The notes: a model not told the origin generated them from the sequence alone. A DNA stretch of 64,000 nucleotides from Coprococcus sp. (GCA_017624085.1 JAGANU010000009.1:62001-126000), one strand, 5' to 3'; shown: positions 44,886 through 53,731, counted from the stretch's first letter. Program-made: numbers and translations.

Positions 44886-46982
44886 CTATTTTACGTCCTT
44901 AAGGCTGAGGCTTATTCTTCCGGCTCTCTCATCAATCTTAATAACCTTAACCTCTACCTCATCACCTACATTAACTACATCCTCCACCTTATTTACTCTC
45001 TTATCCGAAAGCTTTGATATGTGAATAAGACCATCCTTATTAGGTGCCAACGAAACAATTGCTCCACAGTCAATAACCTTTACAACCTTACCTGTGTAGT
45101 TCTGTCCAACCTCAAGTGGCTCCACAATCATATTGATCATGTTGATTGCCTTGTCCATCATATCAGGATCTACGCCACAAATTGAGATTCTTCCCTCATC
45201 ATCGATATCGATCTTAACACCGGTCTCCTCGATGATTGTGTTTATTGTCTTACCTCTCTGACCAATAACCTCACCAATCTTCTCAGGATCAATCTTAATC
45301 TGCTTGATCTTAGGTGCGTACTCATTGACCTCAGGTCTCGGAGCTGCAATAGCAGGCTTCATACATGTCTCCATAATGAAAAGTCTCGCTTCACGTGTTC
45401 TTGCAATCGCCTCCTCTACAATCGGTCTTGTAAGTCCGTGAATCTTGATATCCATCTGAATAGCTGTAATACCCTCTGTTGTACCGGTTACCTTGAAATC
45501 CATATCTCCAAAGAAATCCTCAAGGCCCTGGATATCTGTAAGTACAACATAGTCATCATCTGTGTCTCCTGTAACAAGACCACATGAAATACCGGCAACC
45601 ATAGCCTTAATAGGAACTCCGGCAGCCATAAGTGACATACATGATGAACATGTTGATGCCATTGATGTTGAACCGTTTGACTCAAATGTCTCTGATACAG
45701 TTCTGATTGCATATGGGAACTCATCCTCACTTGGAATTACTGGAAGAAGGGCTCTCTCAGCAAGTGCTCCGTGACCAATCTCTCTACGTCCCGGTCCTCT
45801 TGAAACCTTTGTCTCACCTACTGAATATGCTGGGAAATTATAGTGATGCATATATCTCTTTTCTGTAACGTTCTCATCAAGTCCGTCAACTCTCTGAACC
45901 TCTGAAAGTGGTGCAAGAGTACATACATTACATATCTGTGTCTGACCTCTTGTAAACATAGCTGATCCATGGACTCTAGGAATGATGTCAACCTCTGCTG
46001 AAAGTGGTCTGATCTGGTTAATGGCACGTCCATCCGGTCTCTTGTGATCCTTGAGAATCATCTTTCTTACCGTCTTCTTCTGATACTGATATATAGCGTC
46101 AGGGAGAACTGCAAGCCACTCATCGTTACCTGCAAATGCCTCTTCAAGCTTTTCTGTTACCTGTCTGATGTTCTCCTCGCGAACCTGCTTCTCATCTGTA
46201 AATACAGCCTCCTCCATAGCTGCAGGTGGAACAATCTCCTTAATTGCTGCAAAGAGCTCCTCAGGAACTGCACAGCTTACATATGAATGCTTTGGCTTTC
46301 CAACCTCTGCAACAATCTTATTGATAAATGCGATAATATCCTGATTGATATCATGAGCCATATATATTGCCTCAAGCATCTTTGCCTCAGGAACAATATT
46401 CGCTCCCGCCTCAATCATAATAACCTTCTGTGATGTTGAAGCTACAGTAAGCTTAAGATCTCCTTCATCCCACTGCTTCTGTGTAGGGTTTACAATAAAC
46501 TCTCCATCAATCAGTCCCACCTGTGTCATCGCACATGGTCCGTCAAACGGAACATCTGAAATACATGTTGCAATAGATGAACCGAGCATAGCTACAAGCT
46601 CCGGTCTGCACTCAGGATCAACAGCCATAACAAGGTTGTTAAGTGTCACATCATTTCTATAGTCCTTTGGGAAAAGTGGTCTCATAGGCCTGTCGATAAC
46701 TCTTGAAGTAAGAACTGCATTCTCAGATGCCTTACCCTCTCTCTTGTTAAAACCACCCGGAATCTTACCTACTGAATACAACTTCTCCTCATACTCTACA
46801 CTAAGTGGAAAGAAGTCAATGCCATCCCTTGGCTTCTCTGATGCTGTACACGTAGAAAGCACTGTTGTATCACCATACTTAATAAAAGCAGCGCCATTTG
46901 CCTGTGCAGCTACCCTGCCTACATCTACTGCAAGCATTCTTCCGGCGATTTCCATCTGGTATCTCTTGAATTCCTTACTCAT
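44886..46982 (-). CDS. pnp: Polyribonucleotide nucleotidyltransferase (PNPase)
   Basis: 698 residues. It has two RNase PH domains (first: FPLSVEYEEKLYSVGKIPGGFNKREG; second: PRVHGSAMFTRGQTQ and GDMDFKVTGTTEGITAIQMDIKI), a KH domain (GEVIGQRGKTINTIIEETGV) and an S1 domain (YTGKVVKVIDCGAIVSL...GLIHISKLSDKRV). It degrades RNA 3'-5' using phosphate. It lies downstream of rpsO, the conserved order, and is preceded by a long leader stem (47010-47090). Confidence 0.97.
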   Translation of the reverse strand: MSKEFKRYQMEIAGRMLAVDVGRVAAQANGAAFIKYGDTTVLSTCTASEKPRDGIDFFPLSVEYEEKLYSVGKIPGGFNKREGKASENAVLTSRVIDRPMRPLFPKDYRNDVTLNNLVMAVDPECRPELVAMLGSSIATCISDVPFDGPCAMTQVGLIDGEFIVNPTQKQWDEGDLKLTVASTSQKVIMIEAGANIVPEAKMLEAIYMAHDINQDIIAFINKIVAEVGKPKHSYVSCAVPEELFAAIKEIVPPAAMEEAVFTDEKQVREENIRQVTEKLEEAFAGNDEWLAVLPDAIYQYQKKTVRKMILKDHKRPDGRAINQIRPLSAEVDIIPRVHGSAMFTRGQTQICNVCTLAPLSEVQRVDGLDENVTEKRYMHHYNFPAYSVGETKVSRGPGRREIGHGALAERALLPVIPSEDEFPYAIRTVSETFESNGSTSMASTCSSCMSLMAAGVPIKAMVAGISCGLVTGDTDDDYVVLTDIQGLEDFFGDMDFKVTGTTEGITAIQMDIKIHGLTRPIVEEAIARTREARLFIMETCMKPAIAAPRPEVNEYAPKIKQIKIDPEKIGEVIGQRGKTINTIIEETGVKIDIDDEGRISICGVDPDMMDKAINMINMIVEPLEVGQNYTGKVVKVIDCGAIVSLAPNKDGLIHISKLSDKRVNKVEDVVNVGDEVEVKVIKIDERAGRISLSLKDVK

Positions 46983-47009
46983 TTCTCTATCTCCTTGATA
47001 TTAATTTGT

Positions 47010-47090
47010 ATTGTGGAAGACGTCGAAACAACTATAAATCCCACCATATAAGATGATATTTATAGAAGTCTCGATATGTCTTTCCACAAT
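47010..47090 (-). ncRNA. Long stem-loop in the pnp 5' leader
   Basis: ATTGTGGAAGAC (47010-47021) pairs with GTCTTTCCACAAT (47078-47090, one bulge). Further inside, CTATAAAT (47032-47039) pairs with ATTTATAG (47058-47065). The structure ends about 28 bases before the pnp start. In E. coli a comparable pnp leader duplex is cut by RNase III and used for PNPase autoregulation; a similar role here is inferred from position and shape. Confidence 0.55.
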
Positions 47091-47155
47091 CCATATAATT
47101 TTATCATATATAACTATAAAAAACAATAAAAAAAGGGCGATGAACACATAACAAA

Positions 47156-47190
47156 AAGGACCATGAACATGCCAAATATTCACGGTCCTT
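47156..47190 (-). terminator. Terminator/attenuator after rpsO
   Basis: AAGGACC.TGAA pairs with TTCA.GGTCCTT, followed on the minus strand by TTTGTTATG. A smaller TTATAACAA/TTGTTATAA hairpin lies between it and the rpsO stop. Read-through would feed pnp. Confidence 0.7.
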
Positions 47191-47238
47191 ATCATTGTTA
47201 CTCTGTTATAACAAACAATATTGTTATAAGAAGCAATA

Positions 47239-47505
47239 TTACTTTCTAAGTCCAAGGCTCTCGATAAGCTTTCTGTAGCTCTCAATATCCTTATCCTTGA
47301 GGTATGCAAGAAGGTTTCTTCTCTGACCAACCATCTTAAGAAGACCACGGTTTGAGTGATGATCCTTTGGATTAGCCTTAAAATGTGCATTGAGGTCATT
47401 GATTCTTGCTGTAAGAAGTGCAATCTGTACCTCTGTTGAACCTGTGTCATTTGCATCCTTGCCGTACTTAGCGATAATTTCCTGCTTCTGCTCTTTTGTT
47501 ATCAT
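47239..47505 (-). CDS. rpsO: 30S ribosomal protein S15
   Basis: 88 residues, the exact usual length. [47 protein letters not shown] and [15 protein letters not shown] are the family hallmarks; the DHHS segment contacts the 16S rRNA three-way junction. AGGAGG lies nine bases before the start at 47505; the open frame extends upstream 16 codons without support. Confidence 0.97.
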   Translation of the reverse strand: MITKEQKQEIIAKYGKDANDTGSTEVQIALLTARINDLNAHFKANPKDHHSNRGLLKMVGQRRNLLAYLKDKDIESYRKLIESLGLRK

Positions 47506-47592
47506 GATAACAATCCTCCTAAATAAATAATATACATGGCTGACACCGGGCAAAAGGTTGAGGTTTCCTCAAACTAAGCGTCAGCTGACCTA
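47506..47592 (-). ncRNA. Structured rpsO leader, candidate S15 autoregulatory element
   Basis: Transcription from 47597-47625 gives a leader of ~85 nt. GCTGACGC (47578-47585) pairs with GTGTCAGC (47539-47546), one G-U pair, and encloses an inner TTGAGG/CCTCAA hairpin with an AAA loop (47558-47572) plus an unpaired CUUUUGCCC strand. Such a junction beside a short stem, just before the ribosome site, is the general form of S15-binding leaders known in several bacterial groups. The RNA class here is inferred. Confidence 0.55.
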
Positions 47593-47596
47593 TGCA

Positions 47597-47625
47597 AGAA
47601 TAACATAGTTATATGCTTTTGTAAA
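47597..47625 (-). promoter_or_regulatory. Promoter of rpsO
   Basis: TTTACA (47620-47625) and TATTCT (47597-47602) with a 17-bp spacer, starting 9 bases after the stop of the preceding small gene. Confidence 0.6.
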
Positions 47626-47633
47626 TACTTTTT

Positions 47634-47804
47634 TTAATCTGCCACCTCATATTGAAGGAAGGCATAGTGAAGTCTCGTTCCTTCCATGATATTTTCCGGA
47701 AGCAAAGCCCTTGCAACAAGCTTTACCTCACCACCTATATCATTCTCGTCAACAAGATTTGCGTAATCTCCATCGATTGATTTTACTATATAATATTTTT
47801 CCAT
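47634..47804 (-). CDS. Small DUF3006-like protein (56 aa)
   Basis: A 56-residue frame starting MEKYYIVKSIDGDYANLVDE and ending LHYAFLQYEVAD. AGGAG lies seven bases before the ATG. The pattern (IDGDYA..LVD..., then LLPENIMEGTRL) resembles DUF3006 proteins, small beta-rich proteins of unknown function with a GDxA...LP...EGD layout; this is from memory of the family. Codon use is like its neighbours. It is transcribed away from aroC and toward rpsO, and the rpsO promoter begins right after its stop. Confidence 0.72.
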   Translation of the reverse strand: MEKYYIVKSIDGDYANLVDENDIGGEVKLVARALLPENIMEGTRLHYAFLQYEVAD

Positions 47805-47921
47805 AAAAGTTCTCCTATCCTCTTTTGTCTTTTCTATGTATGGTAGCCTATATCTTTTGAAAATACAACCCCTGCTCTAATGGTGTAATAATAATAAAAT
47901 GAGGCACATACTACTGTTCCT

Positions 47922-47962
47922 GTGAACTACCCATTGTCTAAAGCCAATGGGCCTCATGCTTG
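47922..47962 (-). mobile_element. Solitary IS200/IS605-like right-end hairpin
   Basis: On the minus strand GCCCATTG-GCTTTAGA-CAATGGG is followed directly by TAGTTCAC (stem 47930-47936 with 47945-47951). A 7-bp stem with a GCTTTAG-type loop followed by GTAGTTCAC is characteristic of the right end and reRNA 3' end of tnpB-bearing IS200/IS605 elements in Firmicutes. No tnpA or tnpB frame is nearby, so it would be a remnant or non-autonomous copy. Confidence 0.45.
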
Positions 47963-48245
47963 ATCGACCTCTTCAAATAAAACAATCTCCTTCTATTTGC
48001 CTTTATTTTGCAAAATTATTATCACAAGAGCCCCATTTGAAATTGTTTTTCTACAAATATTTCTCCATGTGTGGTATAGTATTATTCGGTTCGATACAAA
48101 ACTGCAACGCCAATCGTAACACCTAACACATATAGGCTGCAAACATACAATAAAAAGCGAAAGTATGTTGCTGTTCTTTAAGTGACACATTTGGCAAAAG
48201 TATGGCAGTAAGTCTGATCAAAAAAGTTTACTAAGGAGGTTCAAT
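47963..48245 (+). other. Upstream region of aroC, no gene seen
   Basis: No supported frame on either strand. It contains a TATAGT (48075-48080) without a good -35, a TACAAT near 48146, and a hairpin GCAA(A)CATAC/GTATGTTGC (48139-48171) in the presumed aroC leader. I see no T-box features. Confidence 0.5.
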
Positions 48246-49346
48246 ATGGCAGGCTCAACCATAGGTAATAAATTTAAAATAACAACATGGGGAGAATCCC
48301 ACGGAAAAGCCTTGGGTGTAGTAGTCGACGGCTGTCCTGCAGGACTTTGTCTTTGCGAGGACGATATACAAGCATATCTCAACAGAAGAAGACCGGGATT
48401 TTCACAATTTTCTACTCCTAGAAAGGAGTCTGATTCTGTAGAAATACTATCGGGAATATTCGAAGGAAAAACAACAGGAACACCAATTTCCATGATGGTA
48501 TTAAACACATCACAAAGATCCGGCGATTATGGTGACATTGCGACATACTACAGACCGGGTCATGCCGATTATACATATGACGAAAAATATGGTTTTAGGG
48601 ATTATAGAGGTGGCGGACGCTCATCCGGAAGAGAAACTATAGGAAGAGTTGCGGCAGGCGCTATTGCCATAAAGATATTGGAGGAGCTCGGAATCACCTT
48701 CACAACATATGTATCTTCTATCGGTGATGTTCATATAAACTACGATAACTTCAACAAGGAATATATAGGTCAGAACGACCTTGGAATGCCTGACAGCGAA
48801 GCCTACGAAAAGGCATCTACTCTCTTGTCAGACTGTATGGCTGAAAATGATTCCATTGGTTCAAGCGTAGAATGCGTGATTAACGGCATGCCTGTGGGTA
48901 TAGGTGAGCCTGTATTTGACAAGCTTGACGCATGTCTTGCAAAGGCGCTTATGTCCATAGGCGCTGTAAAGGCTGTAGAGATAGGTGATGGTATACAGGT
49001 ATCAGAAAACAGAGGCTCATATGACAATGACTGCTTTGTTATGAAAAATGGAGAGGTATCAAAGGAAACAAACCACGCCGGAGGTATACTCGGAGGAATG
49101 AGTGATGGCTCTGATATAGTTCTGAAGGCTCATTTTAAAGCTACTCCATCTATCGCCAGCACCCAGAGAACTGTTAACAAATCAGGAGAGAACATAGAAG
49201 TTTCCATAAGAGGGCGTCATGACCCTATTATCGGTCCTCGTGCAGTTGTGGTTGTGGAATCAATGGCTGCAATTACAATTCTTGATCTTCTGTTTGATAA
49301 TATGTCATCCAGAATGGATAAGATTAAGGACTTTTACTCAAAGTAA
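48246..49346 (+). CDS. aroC: Chorismate synthase
   Basis: 366 residues. All three family signatures are visible: GESHGKALGVVVDGCPAGL, YRGGGRSSGRETIGRVAAGAIA and the C-terminal RGRHDPIIGPRAVVVVESMAA. It forms chorismate from 5-enolpyruvylshikimate-3-phosphate with reduced FMN, for aromatic amino acids and folate. An AAGGAGG site lies six bases before ATG. No other shikimate genes are adjacent, so it is an isolated single gene. Confidence 0.97.
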   Translation: MAGSTIGNKFKITTWGESHGKALGVVVDGCPAGLCLCEDDIQAYLNRRRPGFSQFSTPRKESDSVEILSGIFEGKTTGTPISMMVLNTSQRSGDYGDIATYYRPGHADYTYDEKYGFRDYRGGGRSSGRETIGRVAAGAIAIKILEELGITFTTYVSSIGDVHINYDNFNKEYIGQNDLGMPDSEAYEKASTLLSDCMAENDSIGSSVECVINGMPVGIGEPVFDKLDACLAKALMSIGAVKAVEIGDGIQVSENRGSYDNDCFVMKNGEVSKETNHAGGILGGMSDGSDIVLKAHFKATPSIASTQRTVNKSGENIEVSIRGRHDPIIGPRAVVVVESMAAITILDLLFDNMSSRMDKIKDFYSK

Positions 49347-49398
49347 GGTACCTTTGGTGAATATTATATTATGATTATAGTTAGCTGTAATCAATAAA

Positions 49399-49439
49399 AA
49401 AGGATTTCGAGAAACACTTAAGCTTTCTCGAAATCCTTT
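49399..49439. terminator. Bidirectional terminator between aroC and the FNT channel gene
   Basis: A perfect 16-bp stem, AAAGGATTTCGAGAAA with TTTCTCGAAATCCTTT, nine-base loop. The two genes converge here. Confidence 0.9.
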
Positions 49440-49469
49440 CTCAATATTCCTTAATAGTTTGTCTGTCTT

Positions 49470-50315
49470 CTATTTCGTCTTCTGCGGTCTGTTTATTATA
49501 TAAAGCCCAACTCCGACAATAAGACCGCCACCAATAATATTACCTATTGTTACAGGCAAAAGATTTGTTCCAAAGAAATTCCCTACTGTAAGCTGACTAT
49601 GTATCTGATCTAATGTATATCCATAGAGCTCACAGGCCTTTTCTGCATACGCATTGTTTTTTGCGGCCATCATGCCTGCCGGAATATAATACATATTCGC
49701 TACGCAGTGCTCGAAGCCAGAAATAACAAATATCATAATAGGGAAAAAGCATGCAAACAGCTTTCCAATAACATCCTTTGCCGATGATGCCATCAGCACA
49801 GCAATACATACAAGAACATTGCACATAATACCGGACATGAGAGCCTTGTCAAAGGAAAGTCCGGTCTTACCCATAGCCACCTTTATTGTATATGCTCCCA
49901 AAGCTCCTGCTGAGCTGTCAAACTGTCCGCTTCCATAAACCAAAGCAGCAGTTATAATCGACCCAAGCATATTGCTTAAATATACAACAACCCAGTTTTT
50001 AAGCATTGCAACAAGCTTTATTCTGCCATCTACAACAGCTGCAAGCATCATGCAGTTTCCTGTAAACAGTTCTGCGCCTATTATAGATAGCATCATAAGT
50101 CCTACTGGGAATATGCATCCCGCAACAAGCTTCGCCACCCCGAGATTATCTACAGTATGTACCGCCAGATTGGAGCCTTCAGCACCAATAGCAATAAACA
50201 TACCTGCAAAAATTCCCATCATTATCATCTTTACCAGCTTAAGGTTAGCCTTATTTACTTCGGTATTCAAATTATTCTCTATTATCTGAGCCGGTGTAAA
50301 GTAATTGGTTTCCAT
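49470..50315 (-). CDS. Formate/nitrite transporter family channel
   Basis: 281 residues, six membrane helices. Family features are FTPAQIIENN at the N-terminus, GAELFTGNCMMLAA (first half-helix loop), NVLVCIAVLM and the central histidine in GFEHCVANMYYIPAG. FNT channels are pentamers passing formate, nitrite or hydrosulfide. In a fermenter that also has fhs, formate is the likely substrate, but this is not shown by the sequence. An AAGGAG site precedes the ATG. Confidence 0.93.
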   Translation of the reverse strand: METNYFTPAQIIENNLNTEVNKANLKLVKMIMMGIFAGMFIAIGAEGSNLAVHTVDNLGVAKLVAGCIFPVGLMMLSIIGAELFTGNCMMLAAVVDGRIKLVAMLKNWVVVYLSNMLGSIITAALVYGSGQFDSSAGALGAYTIKVAMGKTGLSFDKALMSGIMCNVLVCIAVLMASSAKDVIGKLFACFFPIMIFVISGFEHCVANMYYIPAGMMAAKNNAYAEKACELYGYTLDQIHSQLTVGNFFGTNLLPVTIGNIIGGGLIVGVGLYIINRPQKTK

Positions 50316-50352
50316 AAAAATTTTCTCCTTGTGTCTTATTGAATCGTATTAT

Positions 50353-51234
50353 TTAAGAACGTGGATATGCCTTTGCATACTCGTCCTTAAGTCGTGTCTG
50401 TTTATCTGTCAGATATATCTGTGTAGTAGCTATATCTACATGTCCCAGCATCTCCTGTACTGATCTTATATCTGCGCCATTTTTAAGCATATGGGAGGCA
50501 AAGGAATGCCTTATCATATGTGGTGTAATATCTTTGTCAATACCGGCTTTATCAGCATAATACTTAATTATCTTCCAAAAGCCCTGTCTAGTCATCGGAG
50601 CTCCCTTACAGTTAAAAAACAGAAAGTCACTTCCAGCACTCATTCCATCTCTGACCTCAGCTATGTAGCGGCTAAGGGCCCTCTGTGCCACATCAGCAAC
50701 CGGAACGGTTCTGGTCTTATTCCCATCCCGACACTCTATAAACCCTAGCTTCATGTTCACATCCGTAAGCTTTAGGGTTACAAGCTCGGTAACCCTGATT
50801 CCTGTAGCATACAAAAGCTCCAACATAGCCTTATCTCTTACTTCCTTTGGAGAGTTACCTGACGGCTGGTCAAGAAGCCGGTTTATTTCTCCAATAGTAA
50901 GTGTCTCCGGTGCCTTTTTTACAATCTTAGGCGGCTTTATTTGGCAAGCAGGATCAGACTTAACGATATTCTCTTTCGTTAAAAATGAATAGAATGACTT
51001 TATGGACGCAATATTCCTGGATATTGTGGCCATGGACATGCCATTCTTCTCCATATCAAGTATATACGAATTAATATATGTTTCATTCACCTCGTCTATC
51101 CTTGATATACCCTTGCCATTAAAGTATCTGACAAACTTTTCAAGGTCCCTCCTATACGAAGCAATCGTATTCTCACTTGATTTTTTTACTTTTCTCAAAT
51201 ATTCAATATATTTGTCTACGTACTGTTCCAACAC
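50353..51234 (-). CDS. xerD: Site-specific tyrosine recombinase XerD
   Basis: 293 residues: N-terminal SAM-like core-binding domain (MLEQYVDKYIEYLRKVKKSSENTIASYRRDL) and catalytic domain with Arg in YATGIRVTEL, HMIRHSFA, GHVDIATTQIY and nucleophile Tyr274. It resolves chromosome dimers at dif with XerC. Its chromosomal setting between housekeeping genes (a nudF neighbour is common in Firmicutes) argues against a phage integrase. Confidence 0.93.
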   Translation of the reverse strand: MLEQYVDKYIEYLRKVKKSSENTIASYRRDLEKFVRYFNGKGISRIDEVNETYINSYILDMEKNGMSMATISRNIASIKSFYSFLTKENIVKSDPACQIKPPKIVKKAPETLTIGEINRLLDQPSGNSPKEVRDKAMLELLYATGIRVTELVTLKLTDVNMKLGFIECRDGNKTRTVPVADVAQRALSRYIAEVRDGMSAGSDFLFFNCKGAPMTRQGFWKIIKYYADKAGIDKDITPHMIRHSFASHMLKNGADIRSVQEMLGHVDIATTQIYLTDKQTRLKDEYAKAYPRS

Positions 51235-51247
51235 CTTATCCCCTTAG

Positions 51248-51384
51248 TTATGTATACTAAATATCATTATAAATATATTTTTAAGAAAATCAAACACATT
51301 TTTTACGTGTAAAATCAAGGATTTCAGGCTTTTTTCAATAAAATACAAAATAAGGTGTAAGTGATAATTATGTATACTACATAT
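51248..51384. repeat. Direct repeats of TTATGTATACTA[A/C]ATAT, 120 bp apart
   Basis: The 17-mers at 51248-51264 and 51368-51384 differ at one base. Each contains the palindrome GTATAC. They flank the very AT-rich 245-bp gap between xerD and nudF. I see no gene between them. They may be duplicated promoter or operator elements. Confidence 0.5.
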
Positions 51385-51479
51385 TGACATAATTTTTTCT
51401 ATTTCAATTTCACATTTTTTTAACAAAGGGTGTATTATTTACAAAATTCCTTGTTTTAAATTATGTGATAGATCATTTT

Positions 51480-52013
51480 CTATTGCTTTATAATACATCT
51501 GTATGCGTAATATGCTATCAGAGTTTTTGAATCCACAATACTGCCCGCCTTTATCAGCTCTTCTATCTGACAAATATCAAACTCCTCAGACTCAATAAAT
51601 TCATTGTCATCAAAAGACTTCTCTCCTATGCTTTCTACCTCTCCCCAAAATATATTGGTCATCTCGTCACTGGTTCCAATAGCCAGCACAGCTCTTGTAA
51701 TAAAATGTGGCTGTCTGCAGATATATCCTGTCTCCTCGGCAAGCTCCCTGAGCGCAGCCTCAGCAGGAGACTCTCCCTCATCTATAAAACCGGCTGGGGC
51801 TTCATAGGTTATATCATCTACAGAATTTCTGTACTGTTTTATGAGTACGAGCCTACCCTCCTCAGTAACCGGGAGTATGCATGAGCCCTCACCATGCTTC
51901 ACAAGGTCATATACCACTTCCCTACCATCAGGCAGTATAAGGTAATCATTGTACACTTCAAAGACATGTGCCTTATATGCCAGTTCCTGTTTTCTTCTAA
52001 TATACTTTTCCAC
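51480..52013 (-). CDS. nudF: Nudix hydrolase, ADP-ribose pyrophosphatase type
   Basis: 177 residues with Nudix box GFIDEGESPAEAALRELAEETGY and the upstream EAPAG typical of ADP-ribose pyrophosphatases. It hydrolyses ADP-ribose to AMP and ribose 5-phosphate. The start is GTG at 52013 with GGAGGAG four bases before it. It lies between rny and xerD. Confidence 0.92.
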   Translation of the reverse strand: MEKYIRRKQELAYKAHVFEVYNDYLILPDGREVVYDLVKHGEGSCILPVTEEGRLVLIKQYRNSVDDITYEAPAGFIDEGESPAEAALRELAEETGYICRQPHFITRAVLAIGTSDEMTNIFWGEVESIGEKSFDDNEFIESEEFDICQIEELIKAGSIVDSKTLIAYYAYRCIIKQ

Positions 52014-52036
52014 TTTTCTCCTCCAAATGTAAAATA

Positions 52037-52068
52037 AAAGGGCCTGCAGATTTCTCTACAAACCCTTT
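52037..52068 (-). terminator. Terminator of rny
   Basis: AAAGGG...CCCTTT extended by an 8-bp helix with G-U pairs and a GAAA tetraloop, followed on the minus strand by TATTTTAC; 35 bases after the rny stop. Confidence 0.8.
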
Positions 52069-52102
52069 CACTCTTGGCAATAACCCTTTACAGGTTCTCA
52101 CC

Positions 52103-53653
52103 TTACTTTGCGTATTCCGTTACGCGTGACTCTCTAATAATATTAACCTTAATCTGTCCAGGATATTCAAGCTCATTTTCAATCTGCTTTGCAATATCCC
52201 TAGCCAGCAATACCATATCAGAATCGCTTACATGTTCAGGAACAACCATCACACGAATTTCTCTACCTGCCTGAATAGCAAATGTCTTATCTACACCCTT
52301 ATGTGAATTAGCAATCTCCTCTAATTTCTTAAGTCTTGTAGTATAAGTCTCTAAGGTCTCTCTTCTTGCTCCCGGTCTTGCAGCAGAAATTGTATCTGCA
52401 GCCTGTACCAAAAGTGCTATCAATGATTCAGGCTCTACATCACCATGATGCGATTCAACTGAATTGATAACAACAGCTGATTCCTTGTATCTTCTACATA
52501 AATCAGCTCCAATCTGAACGTGCGAGCCTTCCATCTCATGATCAAGGGACTTGCCTATATCATGAAGTAAACCGGCACGCTTAGCGACCTTAATATCCAC
52601 ACCTATCTCTCCGGCCAACAAACCACACAACTGAGCTACCTCAATAGAATGCTTCAGCGCGTTCTGTCCATAGCTTGTTCTAAACTTCAACTTACCAAGA
52701 AGTCTTATAAGCTCAGGATGAATTCCATGTATTCCAACCTCAAGAGTAGCAGCTTCGCCTTCTTCACGCATCATGGCTTCAACTTCCTTCTGCGCCTTCT
52801 CCACCATCTCTTCAATTCTGGCCGGATGGATTCTTCCATCAACTATAAGCTTTTCAAGTGCAATTCTTGCCACCTCACGTCTAACAGGATCAAAGCTTGA
52901 TAATATAACAGCTTCCGGCGTATCATCTATAATAAGATCAACCCCGGTAAGTGTTTCAAGAGTACGAATATTTCTACCCTCTCTACCAATTATCCTTCCC
53001 TTCATCTCATCGTTAGGCAACTGAACTAGTGAAATAGTTGTCTCTGAGATATGATCAACTGCACATCTCTGTATGGCATTGACAACATACTCCTTAGCCT
53101 TCTTGTTCGCTTCTTCTTTAGCTCTGGTTTCTAATTCCTTGACCATAACTGCTGTTTCATGTTTTACTTCATCTTCAACAGTTTTTAATAAGTATTCCTT
53201 TGCTTGTTCAGAGGTAAGTCCTGAAATTCTTTCAAGTTCCTGTAAACGTTTTGCCTGCAACTCTTCAACCTTAGCCTTCTGCTTATCAAGAGCGCTTTCT
53301 CTTCCGGCGAGACTGGCTTCCTTCTTCTCTACAGCTTCAGTCTTCTTGTCAAGATTCTCCTCACGTGCGAGAATACGCTTCTCCATACGTGATAACTCCC
53401 CACGTCTGTCCTTCACTTCCTTTTCAAGGTCATTGCGTGTTTTAAGAGATTCTTCCTTTGCCTCGAGCAATATCTCACGCTTCTTGGCTTCGGCGGTCTT
53501 CTGAGCCTCGTCAATAATCTCTCTTGCCTGTACTTCAGCCTTGCCAACCTTAGCTTCTGCTATATTCTTACGATATGCTATAGCAATAAACCATGTGGCA
53601 ACAATAGCGGCTACAAACAAGACAATGATAAAAACTATTGTCAACGGTCCCAC
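52103..53653 (-). CDS. rny: Ribonuclease Y
   Basis: 516 residues: an N-terminal membrane anchor ([22 protein letters not shown]), a coiled coil to ~190, a KH domain ([26 protein letters not shown]) and an HD domain ([27 protein letters not shown]). It is the main membrane-bound endoribonuclease starting mRNA decay in Firmicutes. The start is GTG at 53653, seven bases after AGGAGG; the ribosome site is part of an AGGAG-GTG-CTCCT dyad. The promoter is at 53703-53731. Confidence 0.96.
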   Translation of the reverse strand: MGPLTIVFIIVLFVAAIVATWFIAIAYRKNIAEAKVGKAEVQAREIIDEAQKTAEAKKREILLEAKEESLKTRNDLEKEVKDRRGELSRMEKRILAREENLDKKTEAVEKKEASLAGRESALDKQKAKVEELQAKRLQELERISGLTSEQAKEYLLKTVEDEVKHETAVMVKELETRAKEEANKKAKEYVVNAIQRCAVDHISETTISLVQLPNDEMKGRIIGREGRNIRTLETLTGVDLIIDDTPEAVILSSFDPVRREVARIALEKLIVDGRIHPARIEEMVEKAQKEVEAMMREEGEAATLEVGIHGIHPELIRLLGKLKFRTSYGQNALKHSIEVAQLCGLLAGEIGVDIKVAKRAGLLHDIGKSLDHEMEGSHVQIGADLCRRYKESAVVINSVESHHGDVEPESLIALLVQAADTISAARPGARRETLETYTTRLKKLEEIANSHKGVDKTFAIQAGREIRVMVVPEHVSDSDMVLLARDIAKQIENELEYPGQIKVNIIRESRVTEYAK

Positions 53654-53702
53654 AGGAGCACCTCCTTATTAAGTTTTCATTGTACAAGAATACAACTATT
53701 CT

Positions 53703-53731
53703 AGTGTAATATCTTTGAATAATTATGTCAA
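53703..53731 (-). promoter_or_regulatory. Promoter of rny
   Basis: Perfect TTGACA (53726-53731) and TACACT (53703-53708) with a 17-bp spacer, 50 bases before the GTG. A weak recX terminator stem, ATGGTA/TACCAT, lies just upstream (53747-53767). Confidence 0.65.

Noticed and set aside
47993..48190. 65-codon minus-strand frame upstream of aroC
   Set aside because: Cysteine-rich, unlike its neighbours in composition, no ribosome site and no recognisable motif; probably chance in an AT-rich gap.
48100..48245. T-box or other aromatic-amino-acid riboswitch before aroC
   Set aside because: No AGTA/GGTGG-type T-box sequence or terminator/antiterminator pair is visible; only one simple hairpin is present.
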